A stretch of 64,000 nucleotides of DNA from Pagrus major (taxonomy: Eukaryota; Chordata; Actinopteri; Spariformes; Sparidae). Position 1 is the first letter of the stretch. Each line of letters begins with the position of its first letter. Made by a program: the position numbers and the translations under genes. The notes below the pieces were generated by a model. That model worked only from the letters and a program-made list of their open reading frames with translations, was not told the DNA's origin and did not search any database. The stretch spans positions 15,820,197 to 15,884,196 of the forward strand of contig NC_133230.1 of the NCBI RefSeq assembly GCF_040436345.1, given 5' to 3'. Positions 1 through 19,736 of this stretch are shown in pieces.

Positions 1-61
1 GAAATGTGAGTTGCCTAAACTTAGGTAAATTGTGTAAAAACGAGATGCTTGTGCCCTGCAG

Positions 62-3000
62 ATGTGTTCCTGACGCAGTTCTCGGCCCTGCAGACGTCAC
101 GGTCGGTTCGCACACGGAGACTCGCTGCGGCTGAGGAAAACACAGAAGTCACACGCACTGCTCGCCTTGCACACATCTTCAAGGAGATTTGTGACATGAT
201 CACCAGCTACAAGGGTTAGTGTCTTATGTTGAGAAATATACAGTTTGAGCTGCAATGATAATTGATTAGTTGTCAACTATTAAATTAATCGCCAACTATT
301 TTGATAATCATTAATTCTTTCGAAAAATTAAGAAAAAAGTCAAAATGATCTGATTCCAGCTTCTTTAATGTGAATCTTTTTGGTTTCTTTGTTCCTCAGT
401 GGCAGTAAACTGAATATCTTTGGGTTTGAGGATGTCATCTCCGGCTTGATTGACATTTTTCACCATTTTATAGACCAAACAGCTAATTGATTAATGGAGA
501 AAATAATCAACAGATTGATCGACAGTGAAAAATAATCGTTCGTTGCTGCCCTACAGCATGTGTAGCCACCTGTAGTGATACTCATTTGTATGACCTCTAG
601 CCTGATCTGCGGTCTGACCAGGATTTAAAACACATCTGTCAGTACCTTGATATTTAATATTTACTGAATGATAAGGCTCTGTGATTGAGAATTGATGACA
701 GGCATGTCATTCTTTTGTTTTACTTCAGATTCAGCTGGCCAGACACTCGCTGCTCCGCTGGTGAACCTCCCATCCAGGAAGAGGTGAGAGTCTGTAAAAG
801 TGCAAACCCGCATCTCTTCTGCTTCATTCATAATATTTGACTGTTTTCCAGACAGCAGTGTTATCAGTCTGTCAGTGTACAGCACCCACATAGTGTAACA
901 GTTTTATCTTGTGCCGTACATTTCAGCTGTGACAGCCTGTGCTTTGATTCTCGTCCAGTATTGATAGTAATCACTCTGTCAAAACAATAACAGCTCATTA
1001 TTTTTCTTACATGAGTCACTGTCATGGTCGGGCGCATGGTTTCTGCTGGGAGGCATTTGGTTTTAAATATTTTGCAGAGACTAATCCTGCTGTGTTTGTG
1101 TGCCAACAGGAACAGCCAGTACTATGAGAAAGTGACTGACCCTCTGGACCTGAGCACCATCGAGAAACAAATCCTCACCGGCCACTACAAGACCGTTGAA
1201 GCGTTTGATACAGATATGCTCAAGGTGTTCCGCAATGCTGAGGTAGGCAGGTGTCCCATCAGTTGTTTACATTAAAGGTGCGGCATGTAGTTTGGGTCAT
1301 ACATTTTTATCAGAAGAGAAAGATCTTCATTGACTGTTTTTGTGCCTAAGCAAACTAAATAAACAAACTCTCTTTGTTTTCATGACTGAATAAACAAACG
1401 GACATTGAAGGACAACAGAATTTTGTTCTGTTTTACTTTATATTTTATAAATAAAGTGAAACAAACATTCTGGGGACCTTATTTTTCTCTGAGAACAGCT
1501 TGTTTATTCAGTTGCATTATAACCTCATTATTGTTGTAAATATTAAAGTTCTGAATTTTGAATTTCTTCTCCAAAACTACATAGTGCCCCTTCAATGATT
1601 TCTGGCTATTTACCATTAGAACTGCAGAAACAAGATTTGTGTCTGTTTACAGTCATAATTTCATTTTTGTGTCTTTTAAGCAGCACATGTTGCTGGAAGA
1701 TGAACTAAGTATTTTAAAGGATGAACCTAAGTTAGTCTCCAAATGAAAGCCCTTTGAGACCATAAAGTTTCAGGAACAAAAGATCACCTGGATCTGGATC
1801 TAAACTGGTGAAGCTTTTTCACTAGAACTTGTAGCTGTACCGAGTCAAACTGTTACAAACCCCTGTCTCCCCCTCATACAAGTTTGTTTTGTGATTGCGA
1901 GACTCAAGTCTGTGCAGCAGACCAGAGAGAAAGACATTTTGTAAAAGTCTCAGTGTGTTCAGCTCTCAGTACTATAGTAGCTTCTACCTGAATCTCCGTT
2001 GTTGTTGTTCTGCTGCTTTATAATGAAATCCTTTATATAACCAAATAAAGGGGGACTTTTATTGTGAAGAATTTGTAGGAAATTAAATGTGTTAACTATT
2101 GAATTATCTGAGCTGCTATTCATCGATAATACTGCAGAGTGAAGAGTATTTAGAGCCGCTCTTGACCACTAATCAAGACAAGTGCATCATTAGTTAAAGG
2201 CACGCCTTCAAGCAGGAAGCTCTGTTGTCATGGAAATGCAAATCCCTGCTGCGCTGGGCTGATGTGCCAAGTCTAACCGGGGAAAGCCGAGCCAGCACAT
2301 GTGTTTAGAAAAGCCTCCAAGGAATCAAAACTCCTGGTGAGCATTCCTGTTTGTGTTACCACCGCATCCGAAGAACCGTAAAGATGAGGGAAATTAGTCA
2401 AATGTCAGATCACTGCTCCCTCTTGCAAGAATCACTTGCAAGCTCTCTCTACACCTGACGTTCTTCAGACGTTCCTACAGTGGAAATGGCCTTGAAGCTG
2501 GTGCTCAAGGTTGAACTTACTGAAAAGAGAGTCAGAACTGATTTTGAATTAATTTGTGCTAACATCATAATATTCGTCAACTAGATCATCATGCATCATT
2601 TAGTATCACCGTTATAAAGATTGCATGAAGGCTGAGGCTGCTGCTGCAGCATCCATTCTTTGTCGTTTAATACACCTCAATATCAAAAAGCCTCATCACA
2701 ATGATTATTTACGCCATTATTGTGCAGCTCCAACACATTCTTCCTCCCACTCGTTTCATTCTTCCTGTCTCACACACAAACACCTCCCAAATGGGATATA
2801 ACTTCATGACTGCTGATCCTCTGTGCACGCGTTGCAGGCTCTGTTGATTTACATCTGTATAGCTTAGCAGTTTAAACAAGTGCCACTTGAAACCTCTCAG
2901 AGGAGCTTACTCCTCCAGTCAGAGGAGTTTGAAGAGGACGTGTAAATTAGATTTCCCCATTGGTCCCAAGATCCTTTTTGCCGGACTGAAAAAAAGCATG

Positions 3001-6000
3001 AGGGGAAGTTGTTTATTGTTTGATGAAAGCTGTGGGGTGGAGCACTGTTTGCAGCTGCAAAGACAGTGTTGAATGCATCTTTCCCTGTCAGTGACCTGCA
3101 GGAAGTGGCCGTTAACATGTGGGCAATTCAAGTCAGAGTCTTGTCTGAGTGACTGAGTAATGAGGGTATAATTCTGGGGTGCGTTCATGTCATTTTATGT
3201 ATGTCGTGTGTGTGATCTGGTTGTCCTTTTGTCATACAGCAGATGATTTCCAATCATTTTTTGGCCCAAAAATAAATAAATAAAGCCACTGCATTTGTCT
3301 TGTTTTCCTTCCAGAAATATTACGGCAGGAAGTCACCGGTAGGCAGGGACGTGTGTCGGCTGCGGAAGGCCTACTACAGTGCTCGTCACGAAGCCGCCGT
3401 CCAGATTGATGAGATCGTGGGCGAGACCGCCAGCGAGGCCGACAGCTCGGATTCGCTGGAGCGTGACCATGGCCACCCCCAGCACGGAGGAGGGCCGGGC
3501 CCCCACGACAAGGATGACGACATCATCCGTTGCATCTGTGGAATGTACAAGGACGAAGGCCTGATGATCCAGTGTGAAAAGTGCATGGTAAGAGGCGCGC
3601 TGCTCAACATAAACAACTGAAAAAAGTGTGTGGAAAATCTATATTTTTATGAGCACCTGTTTCAGTGAGGGCTTTCCCCAGAGACTTCACCTAACTAAGG
3701 AGTACTTTGTCTGGGAAGTTTCTCAGTGGATAGTCATTTGTGTATTTTTAGATAAAGGAAATGATATTGATTGAAACTTTCACAGTATGAATCAATGAGA
3801 CTGTTACAAATCTGTTTGTCTTTGCTAGTAACAGTCTGTTCCAGCTGGGTCTTTTGCTTTTGTGTGATTCATCTCTTGTTTTTGTCACTGCAGGTGTGGC
3901 AGCACTTTGACTGCATGCGGTTGGAGACTGAGGTGGAGCACTACCTGTGTGAGCAGTGTGAACCTCGGCCTATAGACAGGGTACGTCTAATACTGAACTT
4001 AAAACAGTTTTCTTTCTTCCTAAATTAAGGTTTATGTCACCTTAGTCCCTTTCTGGACTCAAATGATCATCTTCCATCTAATCTCACCCATATGTTGTTG
4101 CTGTTACAGGAAGTTCCCATGATACCCCAGCCTAGCTACGCCCAGGCTGGCTCTGTCTACTACATCTGCCTCCTTAGAGATGACCTGCTGCTACATCAAG
4201 GTAAAGAAGCAACAGAAAGTTGCAGTCCTGAGCTTGTAAATGCTTGGAAAGGTCCAGTTTCTGCGCTTTTAGAGCAAATTAACACCCCATGAAAATCTTG
4301 TTTCTGCTGTTCTCCGGTGGTATTACTTATCAAGATTTTGTATTGCGCCACCTGTGTGAAGATCATAGCACTATTATGGGCCAGAGATGTTATACTCTAT
4401 CAAGCTTTAGTTTCTTGGAAATTGCACTATTGCAGACCTTGAACCTGTCAGTGTCTGTGTCTCATGTGCAGGTGACTGTGTGTATCTGATGAGAGACAGC
4501 AGACGCACACCTGAGGGCCAGCCTCTCAGACAGTCGTACCGTCTCTTGTCACACGTCAACCGAGACAAACTCGACATCTTCCGAATCGAAAAACTCTGGA
4601 AGAACGAGAAGTAAGTGAATCAGAAGTAGTATTCTGAACAACTAGCGGTAGTGTGTTCCATTACACTGTTTGATTTGCTGGCCTTTTCTGTGTCCACTCA
4701 ATCTCTAAAGGGGTGAGAGGTTTGCCTTTGGCCACCACTACTTCCGTCCTCACGAGACACATCATTCTCCATCACGGCGGTTCTACCAGAACGAGTTGTT
4801 CCGCATGCCGCTCTACGAGATCATCCCCCTGGAGGCAGTGGTGGGAACCTGCTGTGTCCTCGATCTCTACACTTATTGCAAAGGTGAGAGGAAACAGACA
4901 CGTGCTGGATTACAGCATTTTTACACCAGAATTAGTTTGTAATTTCCATCGTCCCGTTCATCATATACGTGACGGAAAAACAGGGACCAGTAGAAAGCAG
5001 CAGATCATATACCTCATCAGACTTCATCCAGAAGACATTGAACTTGTTTAAAAAAATCTTAATGAGTAACATTCTGAATTAGATGCATAGTTTGTCCCGG
5101 AGCTAATGATGGAAGTAACTGAGTGAGACATTTCGCTTCTGTCTCATCTCTGTTGTGAGTTGCACATGCGCAGTACTGATAAGGCAGTGGGCAAGGATCG
5201 GGTATTGACAAGAAAGCCACTGGCAAGATTTTCTTCAACTACTGCTGAGTTTTCCCGGTTGCTTGAGTGAAGATCAGTGAACTGTAGAAAATAGGTGTCA
5301 ATGTAAATTTTTTATATTAAAACAGGACAGTGCTGATAAATTAAAGTTAATAATTTCTTTATGGCTCCACTCTAACCCTTGACAGACAGCAAGTATTTTT
5401 TGAATTTTGACTCAAAATAGCGGCTGGCTAATGCAAAGTTTTTTCCTTCCTACAGGACGGCCGAAGAATGTAAAGGAGCAGGACGTGTACATCTGCGATT
5501 ACCGTTTGGACAAGTCGGCTCACCTGTTCTACAAGATCCATCGCAACCGCTACCCAGTCTGCACCAAGCTGTACGCCTTCAACCACTTCCCCAAGCGGCT
5601 CACGCCCAAAAGGGACTTCTCGGTGAGAGTGATGGGGGTCCTGATTGGGTGGGGCTGCTGCCATACTGGGATCTATTACTGATTTATAAGCACTGAAAGA
5701 TATTTTAAGAGAGGAGCTAATATTACAGCCCAGGGCACATTTTGCCTCAGCAGTGTTTAGGCAGCCTGTGGCACAATCACAGGTGAAGGTGGGGCTAACA
5801 GAGAAACAAATGAGAGAAACTGCAATGCACAAACCACATCCTCTGCGGTGAACCACATACATATTACTGATTTGTAAATTGTGGTTTGGTTTCAGCACGT
5901 TGACAACTATTATTGTTGTGGCTAATTGTTCCCAGAGTAAATTGGAGATAGATTACAGTCTCCCATGCAAATTTCTAATCAGTTCTTGGGGGATTCTTTT

Positions 6001-9000
6001 TTTTTTTTAAATCCTGTTTAGTTTTGTTTGTTTTATCTCCTTGAAGGACCAGATGGATGAATTTCTTTACATTAAATCAGTTCAAATCTGTGTCAGTTGT
6101 GTTCATCACAGAAACTGAAATTGTGATGACTTTGTGAAATTTTTCTGTGATTTCTTAACCATGTTGCACTGATATTTATTTTCCATTTGCAAACCCATAA
6201 AAAGTATTTGCATACACAATTTGACAAGGGTCTAACTGTGACATTTTTGCAGCCTCACTATGTTCCCGACAACTACAAGAGGAACGGTGGCCGCTCTGCC
6301 TGGAAGAGCGAACGACCCAAAGGAGTGGGGGGCTGCGATGACGATGGCTCTTCTTGCGACCGAGGTGACGACTTCCCACCTGAGGGTGAAGACGGGAGAG
6401 GAGTGGAGGACGACATGGACATGGCTTCAGAGGATCCAGAACTTCTCTCAGCCAAGCCCAGGAGAGCGGAACGGGATGGTGATGGGGATGATGATGAAGA
6501 CGACGAGGAGGACGAAGAGGACGGGCAGGACTCTGAGGAGCGCAAAGAGCTGGAGGACAGTTCCGCAGAGAGGATAGGGGAGATGCTTGAACTCCCGTCG
6601 TCCTCTGCATCCTCGCCGCTACACCACCCAGTGTTGGGCAGGAGGGAGGCCCAGAGGGAACGGCTAAATAAAATCCTGCTGGATCTGCTGCACAGAACTC
6701 CCAACAAGAATGGTGAGGGACCGGGAACAAAGCAGGGGGGTAGGTCAACAGATAAATTAGGGTTAACTTTTCTGATCACCTGTTGTGACACATCATTCAA
6801 GCATGTTGGATGTAACATTTTTATGCTACTTCTGAGTGGCCAAGCTCAAAGTTGTGGCAAGAAACTGTCCATTACACATTTTTTAAAACTCTCTGTTGCA
6901 TTCATCTAGCAGATTGGAACCTCGGTTTTCAGATCTGCTGTTTTGTCGAAGTCTCCTCCCATGCAGTGTTCCAGTCTGTTGTTTTATTTCATCAATCTGC
7001 TGACTAACATTCCTAAAAAGTATCTAAAGCTAGACCAACTTTGAAGATGAACAATGAATTGATCTTGCTAAAGATTGTTGCCTACATAGCCAAAGCCAAA
7101 TGGCAAAACTTATTAAAAACACATAAATGAGCCACACTGTTCCTCCTGGTGACATGGTCCATCACTACAATATACATAGGCTCCATTTACTTTGAGTCGA
7201 TCGCACATACACCATTCTGCTCCCACAAACTACAGCACCGGTGTATTAACATGCAGCTGAAAAATAGTTCCCAGAGGTGTACTGTTTATCCCTGTTTGCT
7301 AAAAAACACAGTACCCAGCGTTTTTTATTTTAATGAAACTATAATTGTGAGCCATTTGTCAAAGATATACAAACAATATACAGATGTATGGATGTATGCC
7401 ACTCGTGTTCAACTCAAGGAAATGCATTGGCTTATGGATGGATAGAAAATCCACCGCTAACATGAGAGAGAAGTTGATTTTCACGGTTTTATATGCACAT
7501 GGAGCAGTATTGAGACAAAAACAGGAAAAAGTAGAATGGCACTCAGTAGAGCACATACCTCCGCCAAGGCCTAACAGCCCTCTTTTGGACTCACTCAAAG
7601 ATATCAGCCAAATAAATACGACTGATTTTTTTTCCATCAAGATCCATGCATTCCCAGAGAAATTGATGAAAATGGCCTTAAATGATTTATCTCACAATGT
7701 TAAAGAGTGTGAGAAAAATGTCCTGGATCCGTCCATTTATCCGGCTCCACACCAAAAGTTATTGGGGTCTAATCTGGGCTGAGACCCATCCTCAATCCAC
7801 ATTTTGTGGAAATCTGTTCAGTAGTTTGTGTCTAATCCAGTTGACAAACCTACCAACAAACAAATGGACACATGTGAATAGATAACCTCCTGGGTGAAGG
7901 TAATAGTGGATGGCTACAAATAAGTGAAGATGTTAGCCTGCCAGATGTTAAGCCACTTTTGTGAAATATTTTGTTAAACAACGTATGAACCATTAACGTT
8001 ATGCATTCGCTCTAGCTATAAATAAATAAAATTTAGTTCATCAGTCAGTTAGCGTGTTTATGCAAACATCCTGTGGCACATAGCGCATATGCGCTGTCCA
8101 GAATTCACTGCAAGATATTTATTCCAGACCCAATAAAACAACGGAGGAGGGGTTGGGCACACACATCACATGCATTATGTTGATAAATGCAGATGCATTC
8201 ATTTCTCTCTCACTTTGTGTCTGTAGTCACGCTCTGTTCAATGTCCCGCCCACACCACTATTTGATTGGGTAAATGTCACAAGTATTAATCAACAGTGAA
8301 GTCGCAGTGACTGGGCTGCGGTGAGAGCGGAGCTGTGCTCGCAGGGAAAGGAGCTGATATTTTCCAAAATAAGCATCATAATCTTATGATCTAGTTCTAT
8401 TATACAAGATGCAGTGTCCCTGTTACACCACTGAAAATACACAAAGTCAAAAACCTACGGGTTTTTAATCAATGGAGGCAAAAGTGACAAACTTTATGTC
8501 CGAAAGTATTGAGCAACAAACTAAAACATTGATTTGGTCTTTCAATTGGATTCGTTGACAATAACAAAAATGTAGAATATAGCCTTCTGCTTCACTGTAA
8601 CATCCTTCTAAAAGGCACCACCATACTCTGTCTTCAAGAGGAAAGCATCTGCAGGAGGTAATGAGGGAGCATTTGCTGACAAAGCACGACAGGAAAACAT
8701 AACAAGTTTGAGTTTTTATCTGTGTATTACTTGTACAGATAAGTATATCAGTATACCATAGAAGCCAAAAAGCAGGTGGTTTCAGAGAGCTACACACCCT
8801 GCCAGGCTCACTGTTATAAAGGAAGTTGCCAACTCTGTCAGACTTTTTGAACACTTTTAACCTTCATCAGACAGAGGATGCCTTTCTAGTTTCTCTGATA
8901 TCATACCCTGTGTCAGCTGTTTCTGTCTAAGCTCCTAATCCGCCTTCTCTCTTTGTGTTCTTCCAACAGCCATAGATGTCACTTATCTCCTAGAGGAAGG

Positions 9001-9061
9001 CGCAGGGCGGCGGCTACGGCGACGGACACTTGGATTTGGTGATTTCGTGGGCAGAAAATAA
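62..9061 (+). CDS. ash1l: Histone-lysine N-methyltransferase ASH1L, C-terminal part (11 exons, 5' end outside window)
   Basis: Coding exons read as 62-214, 729-783, 1110-1242, 3315-3587, 3894-3980, 4110-4200, 4472-4610, 4711-4883, 5456-5622, 6253-6712 and 8970-9061 (TAA). All joins are GT-AG and stay in frame. The product closely follows vertebrate ASH1L. Exons 1-3 give the bromodomain ([19 protein letters not shown] region). Exons 4-5 give a PHD finger with its Cys/His ligands (RCICG, CEKCMVWQHFDC, CEQC). Exons 6-10 give the BAH domain ([41 protein letters not shown]). The last exon encodes [11 protein letters not shown] and a basic tail. ASH1L is a nuclear Trithorax-group enzyme that dimethylates H3K36 and opposes Polycomb silencing; its AWS, SET and post-SET domains must lie before base 1. 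Exon 6253-6712 carries an acidic Asp/Glu-rich stretch (about 6480-6540) that looks fish-specific. Identity is secure; the start of the first exon in the window is less so. Confidence 0.96.
215..728. repeat. ash1l intron with AATCGATTA-rich dispersed repeat (about 240-556)
   Basis: This intron is largely filled by a dispersed repeat rich in ATTGATTAG/AATAATCG motifs, ending in TTGCTGCCCTACAG. I recognise the type from many fish genomes, where it shows as a stretch ending in a phrase like AATAATCGTTAGTTGCAGCCCT. A related copy lies at about 46060-46500 and a fragment in the other direction at about 23685-23760. No coding potential is seen. Class unknown to me. Confidence 0.6.
1272..1595 (+). 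mobile_element. 324-bp MITE-like element, copy 1, in ash1l intron
   Basis: The ends form an imperfect terminal inverted repeat: TTAAAGGTGCGGCATGTAG on the left, and on the right CTACATAGTGCCCCTTCAA, whose complement is TTGAAGGGGCACTATGTAG. The interior has no long reading frame. A second copy of the same length lies at 60659-60982 in the opposite orientation and shares interior phrases such as CAGAAGAGAAAGATCTTCAT and GAGAACAGCTTGTTTATTCA. This is a non-autonomous DNA-transposon signature. I cannot name the superfamily, and the target duplication is unclear. Confidence 0.7.
1596..3314. other. Remainder of the large ash1l intron
   Basis: No exon, RNA gene or clear mobile element is seen here. 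Short open frames at 2887-3188 overlap on both strands, lack splice context and do not resemble known proteins. The intron ends in the usual pyrimidine-rich tract before the acceptor at 3313-3314. Confidence 0.5.
6713..8969. other. Last ash1l intron, holding a dispersed repeat at about 7536-7905
   Basis: Bases about 7536-7905 are a dispersed repeat that begins near CATACCTCCGCCAAGGCC and ends near CAACAAACAAATGGACACA and GAAGGTAAT. The same family recurs at about 41080-41440 (same strand) and about 50213-50370 (opposite strand). The rest, including the frames at 8465-8854, shows no supported gene. Confidence 0.55.
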
Positions 9062-11400
9062 TGTCGATATGTGCCTGTCAAGCACACTGCCTTTCACTTG
9101 TGAGCAAGCAGGCAGAAAATGGAGAGACAGCAAGAAAGGGAAATGAGCATTGTTGGTTGTCCGACCATTAAGGACAACAATGCGTCCCTGGGGGCCTCTT
9201 CCAGTTTACCTCTTCCAAGACTGTCATCTCAACTCTGAGAGGGTGGAGGGGGTTTGGAAGCGCTGACTCCATGGCAATTTCAGCTTTTCAAGAGTTCTCA
9301 AGGAGCACGAGGAGAGAGCTGACCCAGACTTCTTGCTTATTTAAGTAGTATGATGCAAAACCTGTCTTTTTTTTAATGAACATAGGAGAAAACCCCATGC
9401 ACTTAAATGCATTGAATATTACAGACATGGGTAGATGAATTCCACTAGCAAGCATCAGAAATGATGGTACTGAATAGGGATGGATGGAGGGATACGTTTC
9501 AGTAGATGGGGATGTGAATGCTGGAGAATTGTTCCCCCTGGTGGGACCTAGCTGCAATGACAAAATATATCAGATGAGTGAAGAGTTGCGCCGAGACCGT
9601 GGTGGGAAAATGGCATAGGAGAAATGTAAGTTGAGCAGTGTGCTCAGATGCTGCTCATTAGAAAGAGAGAACGAGGGCGGTGAACTGCACTTTTGGTACC
9701 ATGGATATTGTGAAGCTCTGTGTAATGTATCTATAATGAAAACACACTAACACTCTCACAGTATTGGATGATGCAGTCTGAAAAAAAAAAGCAAGTTAAA
9801 AAGTCTATTATCTTTTTTCCTGTTATACTGTAGTTACTTATGTAGGAACAGAAGAGGCTTGGGGTGTGTTTGTTTTTAGAGTTAACGGGTGGGGAGGGGA
9901 GGATTGAGTGTGCGCTTTTTTGTCAGTCAAAGTGTCTTGTTGAGGTTTTAATTTTTTTATTTTCTTGTGAGGCAGTCAGCTTCGCCCCTCTATTTTGAAG
10001 TAACATGATTCACCAGCTTAACTAAATCAGGCGAGCGGGGCGGACACCGGCTTTAACGCCTTACACAGCCGTGCTCTCCGACTGCCTTGTGTGCGAGTGT
10101 GTGCGTGCGTGCACACTTATTGTGTGTCTGTACTCTGCCAGATTTCTTGAAGATATACCTTTTTAAAAAAAAATTGAAAAAAAAATTAAGGGCTCGATGG
10201 CAATTAACAGTTTTAAGAAAACTATGGAAAACAATACTTAACATGAAATGTATCGTGATGGTCATATTTTCTTATATTCTGTGAGACGGGTGGGGCGGTG
10301 TATACTGTATAGGGGGAGGGGAAGGGACTTAAGATCTTTTTTTGTCTTTAAAACTATGTTCCTGATTGCCATGGAGAATGTTTTAAAAAGAAATTGTGAT
10401 ATTTGATGAGATTTTTCCCCCAAATGCCTCTGCTAAAAAGGGACAGCCTGCAATGTCCCTGTGCGGTAAACTGACAGAGAAGTGACAAGAATGAGACACT
10501 GATGGATTTAGAGAGAGCGAACGGGAAGCTGTACAGTGCCAAGTTATGTAAATATACACACTTTACATTGAGGAGTGTCTCCAAAAGCAATATCTTGAAA
10601 AAGGATTTTGTTTATTATTGTACTGTACAGGACTCAGCCCTAAATGTATTATGATTATTATAATAATGATAATATTATAATTTCTTCCGTTTGTATTACT
10701 ATAATGAAGACACTTAAGCTCGGAGGAAAATGATTTTTTTAAATGTCCATAAAATCTCACCTTAACTGTCCTGACGACATAAAAACTTAAGCTGAGTTTT
10801 CGTTGCCTATAAATGAAATTCATCTATGTACTGCATGAGCGAGAAGAATGTCAGACGGACACAGAAGGCATTGGGACATGACAGTGACTCAGCAACGACA
10901 TCTTTGTCACTGAATATTGTTAATAATATTACTTTTAAGGAGAAATGTACTCCTTGTTTTTTGCTGCAAAGTGTTGAACACTAAAAAAACAAACCAACAT
11001 AAAAATGTTATGATATTTTTAAACAGTGACAGAAGCAAAAGTAAAGCTGTCAGCCCGATATCATGTTATTATTTTTTGCTTTTCTTTCAAATAGGAAATG
11101 GTTCCGTTTTGTGATAGAAGTCATTGTATGATGCTTGTACTTGTATTTGTGTGTTTTTGTGTGATTCGTTTAGTTATTTTTAGACAATCACAAAATAAGA
11201 TGCAAGCATTGTAAATGGCAGACTGGCGGACATTTTGTGATGTGTACAGTTTGTCAAAAAAAACTTCTTCCACTCGTTAAAAGTTTGTAATTATGATTCT
11301 TAAGTCATGAAAAATGCTGTTGGTTTTTACTTTTTTGTTTTATATTTGTTTTTTTTTTTTTGTTTGTTTTTTTAATAAAAAGCACTACATTATTGTGAAT
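9062..11400 (+). other. Probable ash1l 3' UTR, with poly(A) signal near 11374
   Basis: After the ash1l stop, the sequence is AT-rich and has no supported frame until an AATAAA at 11374-11379, which follows a long T run. A 3' UTR of about 2.3 kb suits this gene family. Shorter poly(A) choices are possible. Frames at 9288-9563 and 10053-10823 overlap on both strands and look random. Confidence 0.5.
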
Positions 11401-12308
11401 ACACTTTGTTGTTATGCTTTGAGTCTTCCGAAGTTTTCTAGAAGAGTTATGACAAGTATATATCTACTTGGAAATGTTATCGATCTGATTTCAGTGAGCT
11501 TTGCGGTATGAAACTTACTGCCGTACAGTGTCACTCTGACTGCTGTTGCTAAAAAGTAATAGAGATGTGGACAACATTTCAGAGAGGCTTATCATCAATT
11601 TAATGCCCTCAAAATTAACTAATCTGCTTTTCGTATTTTGCAGCACAAACATCTTTAAAGACACAGACTTTATTTGATGATGAATGGATAATTTAGCTGT
11701 CAAAGCCTTTTTGTCAGTACAAAATACTTTATTCCAGTCTTTTCACAATTTGTGCAGGTGATTTGTACTGTGCCTGCTCTACTGAAAGTTCAGGACTGTA
11801 TTTTCTGAAATGAAAACCTGATCTTCACAGTGATATATGAGTGAACTTCTCCCTTCACAATCAACCAGCTGTTGTGGCTGCTCCCGCTCCAGTTTAAATG
11901 TCGAAAATAACAATTTCCTTATCTTAGAGCAACTTCAGATGGTACAAACATGGACCACAATCAAAAATCAACATGAATTTAAAATACTGATCCTCAAGAT
12001 TAGAGACTGGAGGCTGAAAAGAAAAAAATTGAGTAGAATCTGTAGCCATTTTGGCTCCAAATGTTCATTTGAAAACTCTCGCGATATTACAGCAGTGCGA
12101 TTATAGATGAGTTCAATGACAGCCTACCCGTGGTACTGATATTCTTGGCACTGATAGCAACTCAAACGCAGCATGAGCTACTAAAATATTTTCCAGCAAA
12201 TTCTTAATAAACGATAACTTTCAAATATACCAAGAGCAAAGGGAAAAGTTTAAAGCAAGTACATGGCCAGAAGTCTCGCGAGAAACCCGCAGGTTGGACT
12301 GGGAGTTG

Positions 12309-12322
12309 GTTACCATAGTGAC
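12309..12322 (+). promoter_or_regulatory. RFX X-box-like site upstream of lrrc71
   Basis: GTTACCATAGTGAC fits the X-box consensus RYYRYC-N(1-3)-RRNRAC at every position and is a near palindrome. It lies about 100 bp before the lrrc71 ATG at 12422, where RFX sites usually sit in ciliary genes. RFX factors, often with FOXJ1, switch on motile-cilium genes, so this suggests how lrrc71 is expressed. The motif match is direct; the function is inferred. Confidence 0.6.
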
Positions 12323-12421
12323 GCCAGTGTCACTTCATCTAGCTAACAGTAAAACGGCGTCAGCTCACTTATCTGAAGATTTAACGTTATCTCGCTGGTG
12401 TATTTCGACTTTAAGACAACG

Positions 12422-18517
<6,096 letters not shown>

Positions 18518-19736
18518 TGCTGACAGAATCGACCTTGACTTCTACACAGTTCATGTATAGTTTTAATAAGGTTTCTATGATTAAAAATATGATATGTATA
18601 TTTTCTACTGTGTCCTCCCTTGTGGCTTTGTAACACATGAGATGAACAAATGGAAGTATTAACAGTTGAAGTCTTGTGGTGCATAAAGAACAAGAGGACA
18701 GTTTGGCACATTAAAATCCAGCTGCTTAGTGCAGGACAGCTGATCAGGACTGTTTACAGATCCATTTTACTGCTCTGTTTTGCTCATGGGCAGAATTTAC
18801 ACCAAGGACAAAGACTGAACAGTCAAACAGTACTTAATATAGAGGAACCATTGCTGTTACATCACAGTTCTCAGCCAGTGGGAGAGACACCCCAGTGTTG
18901 AAAGTTTGGCTGGTGCATGTGTTAAAGTTACTGTCTTTTCCTCATGAAATCCCTTCTTTGTTTTTACATGGGGTCTCCTTTCTAAACTTCAGTAGATACA
19001 CAAAGAACACAAAGAGATAATTCCACACTTAAACAACCATGATAATGAAGGTACCTATTTCATTTGTCAATTCCAGGCTGCTGAAGTCTAATATTATATA
19101 TAGCTATACAGCTATTATATATAGCTTTAGCTGAACTGTAGAAATGTATGTCTCCCATCTCTTTCATTGGAGTGTTGACAGGAGGAAGGATTACATTGAA
19201 ACAGAACACTTGTAATGTAGAAGAAGGAACTGAACTCTGTTGCACATCTTATGCTGAGGACGGTTTGTCAGCTGCTTGCCCTGAAGTGCCACCAGGTGGC
19301 CCTCAAATAAAATGAAAATATGAACTCTTTCAGGTTCCTCGGGTCACTGTTTGGTTTTAACATATTAAGTGTGTATAGTCCAACAAGTAGGAGAGCAGTA
19401 ATAGATTTTGTGATTTGGGATTCCAATAATGATATTAGGAACTGTATTTTAAAGTGATTGTATTCTATTTTCCAAATGCACTGTGTGTATATTTGCACTA
19501 CTCAAAATTAGTAAGGGATATTGGGATTTTTTTAGTGTTTCACTTGATTGTTTATTCTGTGACATAACTGGATTTTTATTCAAAGATTTGTGAATATTTT
19601 TGGTCCCCAAAAATAATGTGACATTTCAGTTGACTTTTATTGCATATCAATGCACATGCATATATGCACCCATATCCCAATATCTCGACCTTATTTTGAG
19701 TAGTTTATCTTACTTGTGCTTTTCATAGAAAAATAC
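18518..19736. other. lrrc71 3' flank and spacer before the inverted-repeat element
   Basis: This contains the lrrc71 3' UTR. No strong AATAAA is seen just after the stop; ATTAAA at about 18580 and AATAAA near 19306 are candidates. Short frames at 18427-19498 have no recognisable product. Confidence 0.4.

Noticed and set aside
6176-6818. Two minus-strand frames of 180-190 codons, Ser/Pro-rich
   Set aside because: They are the complement of the acidic ash1l exon 6253-6712; the Ser run is the complement of Asp/Glu codons.
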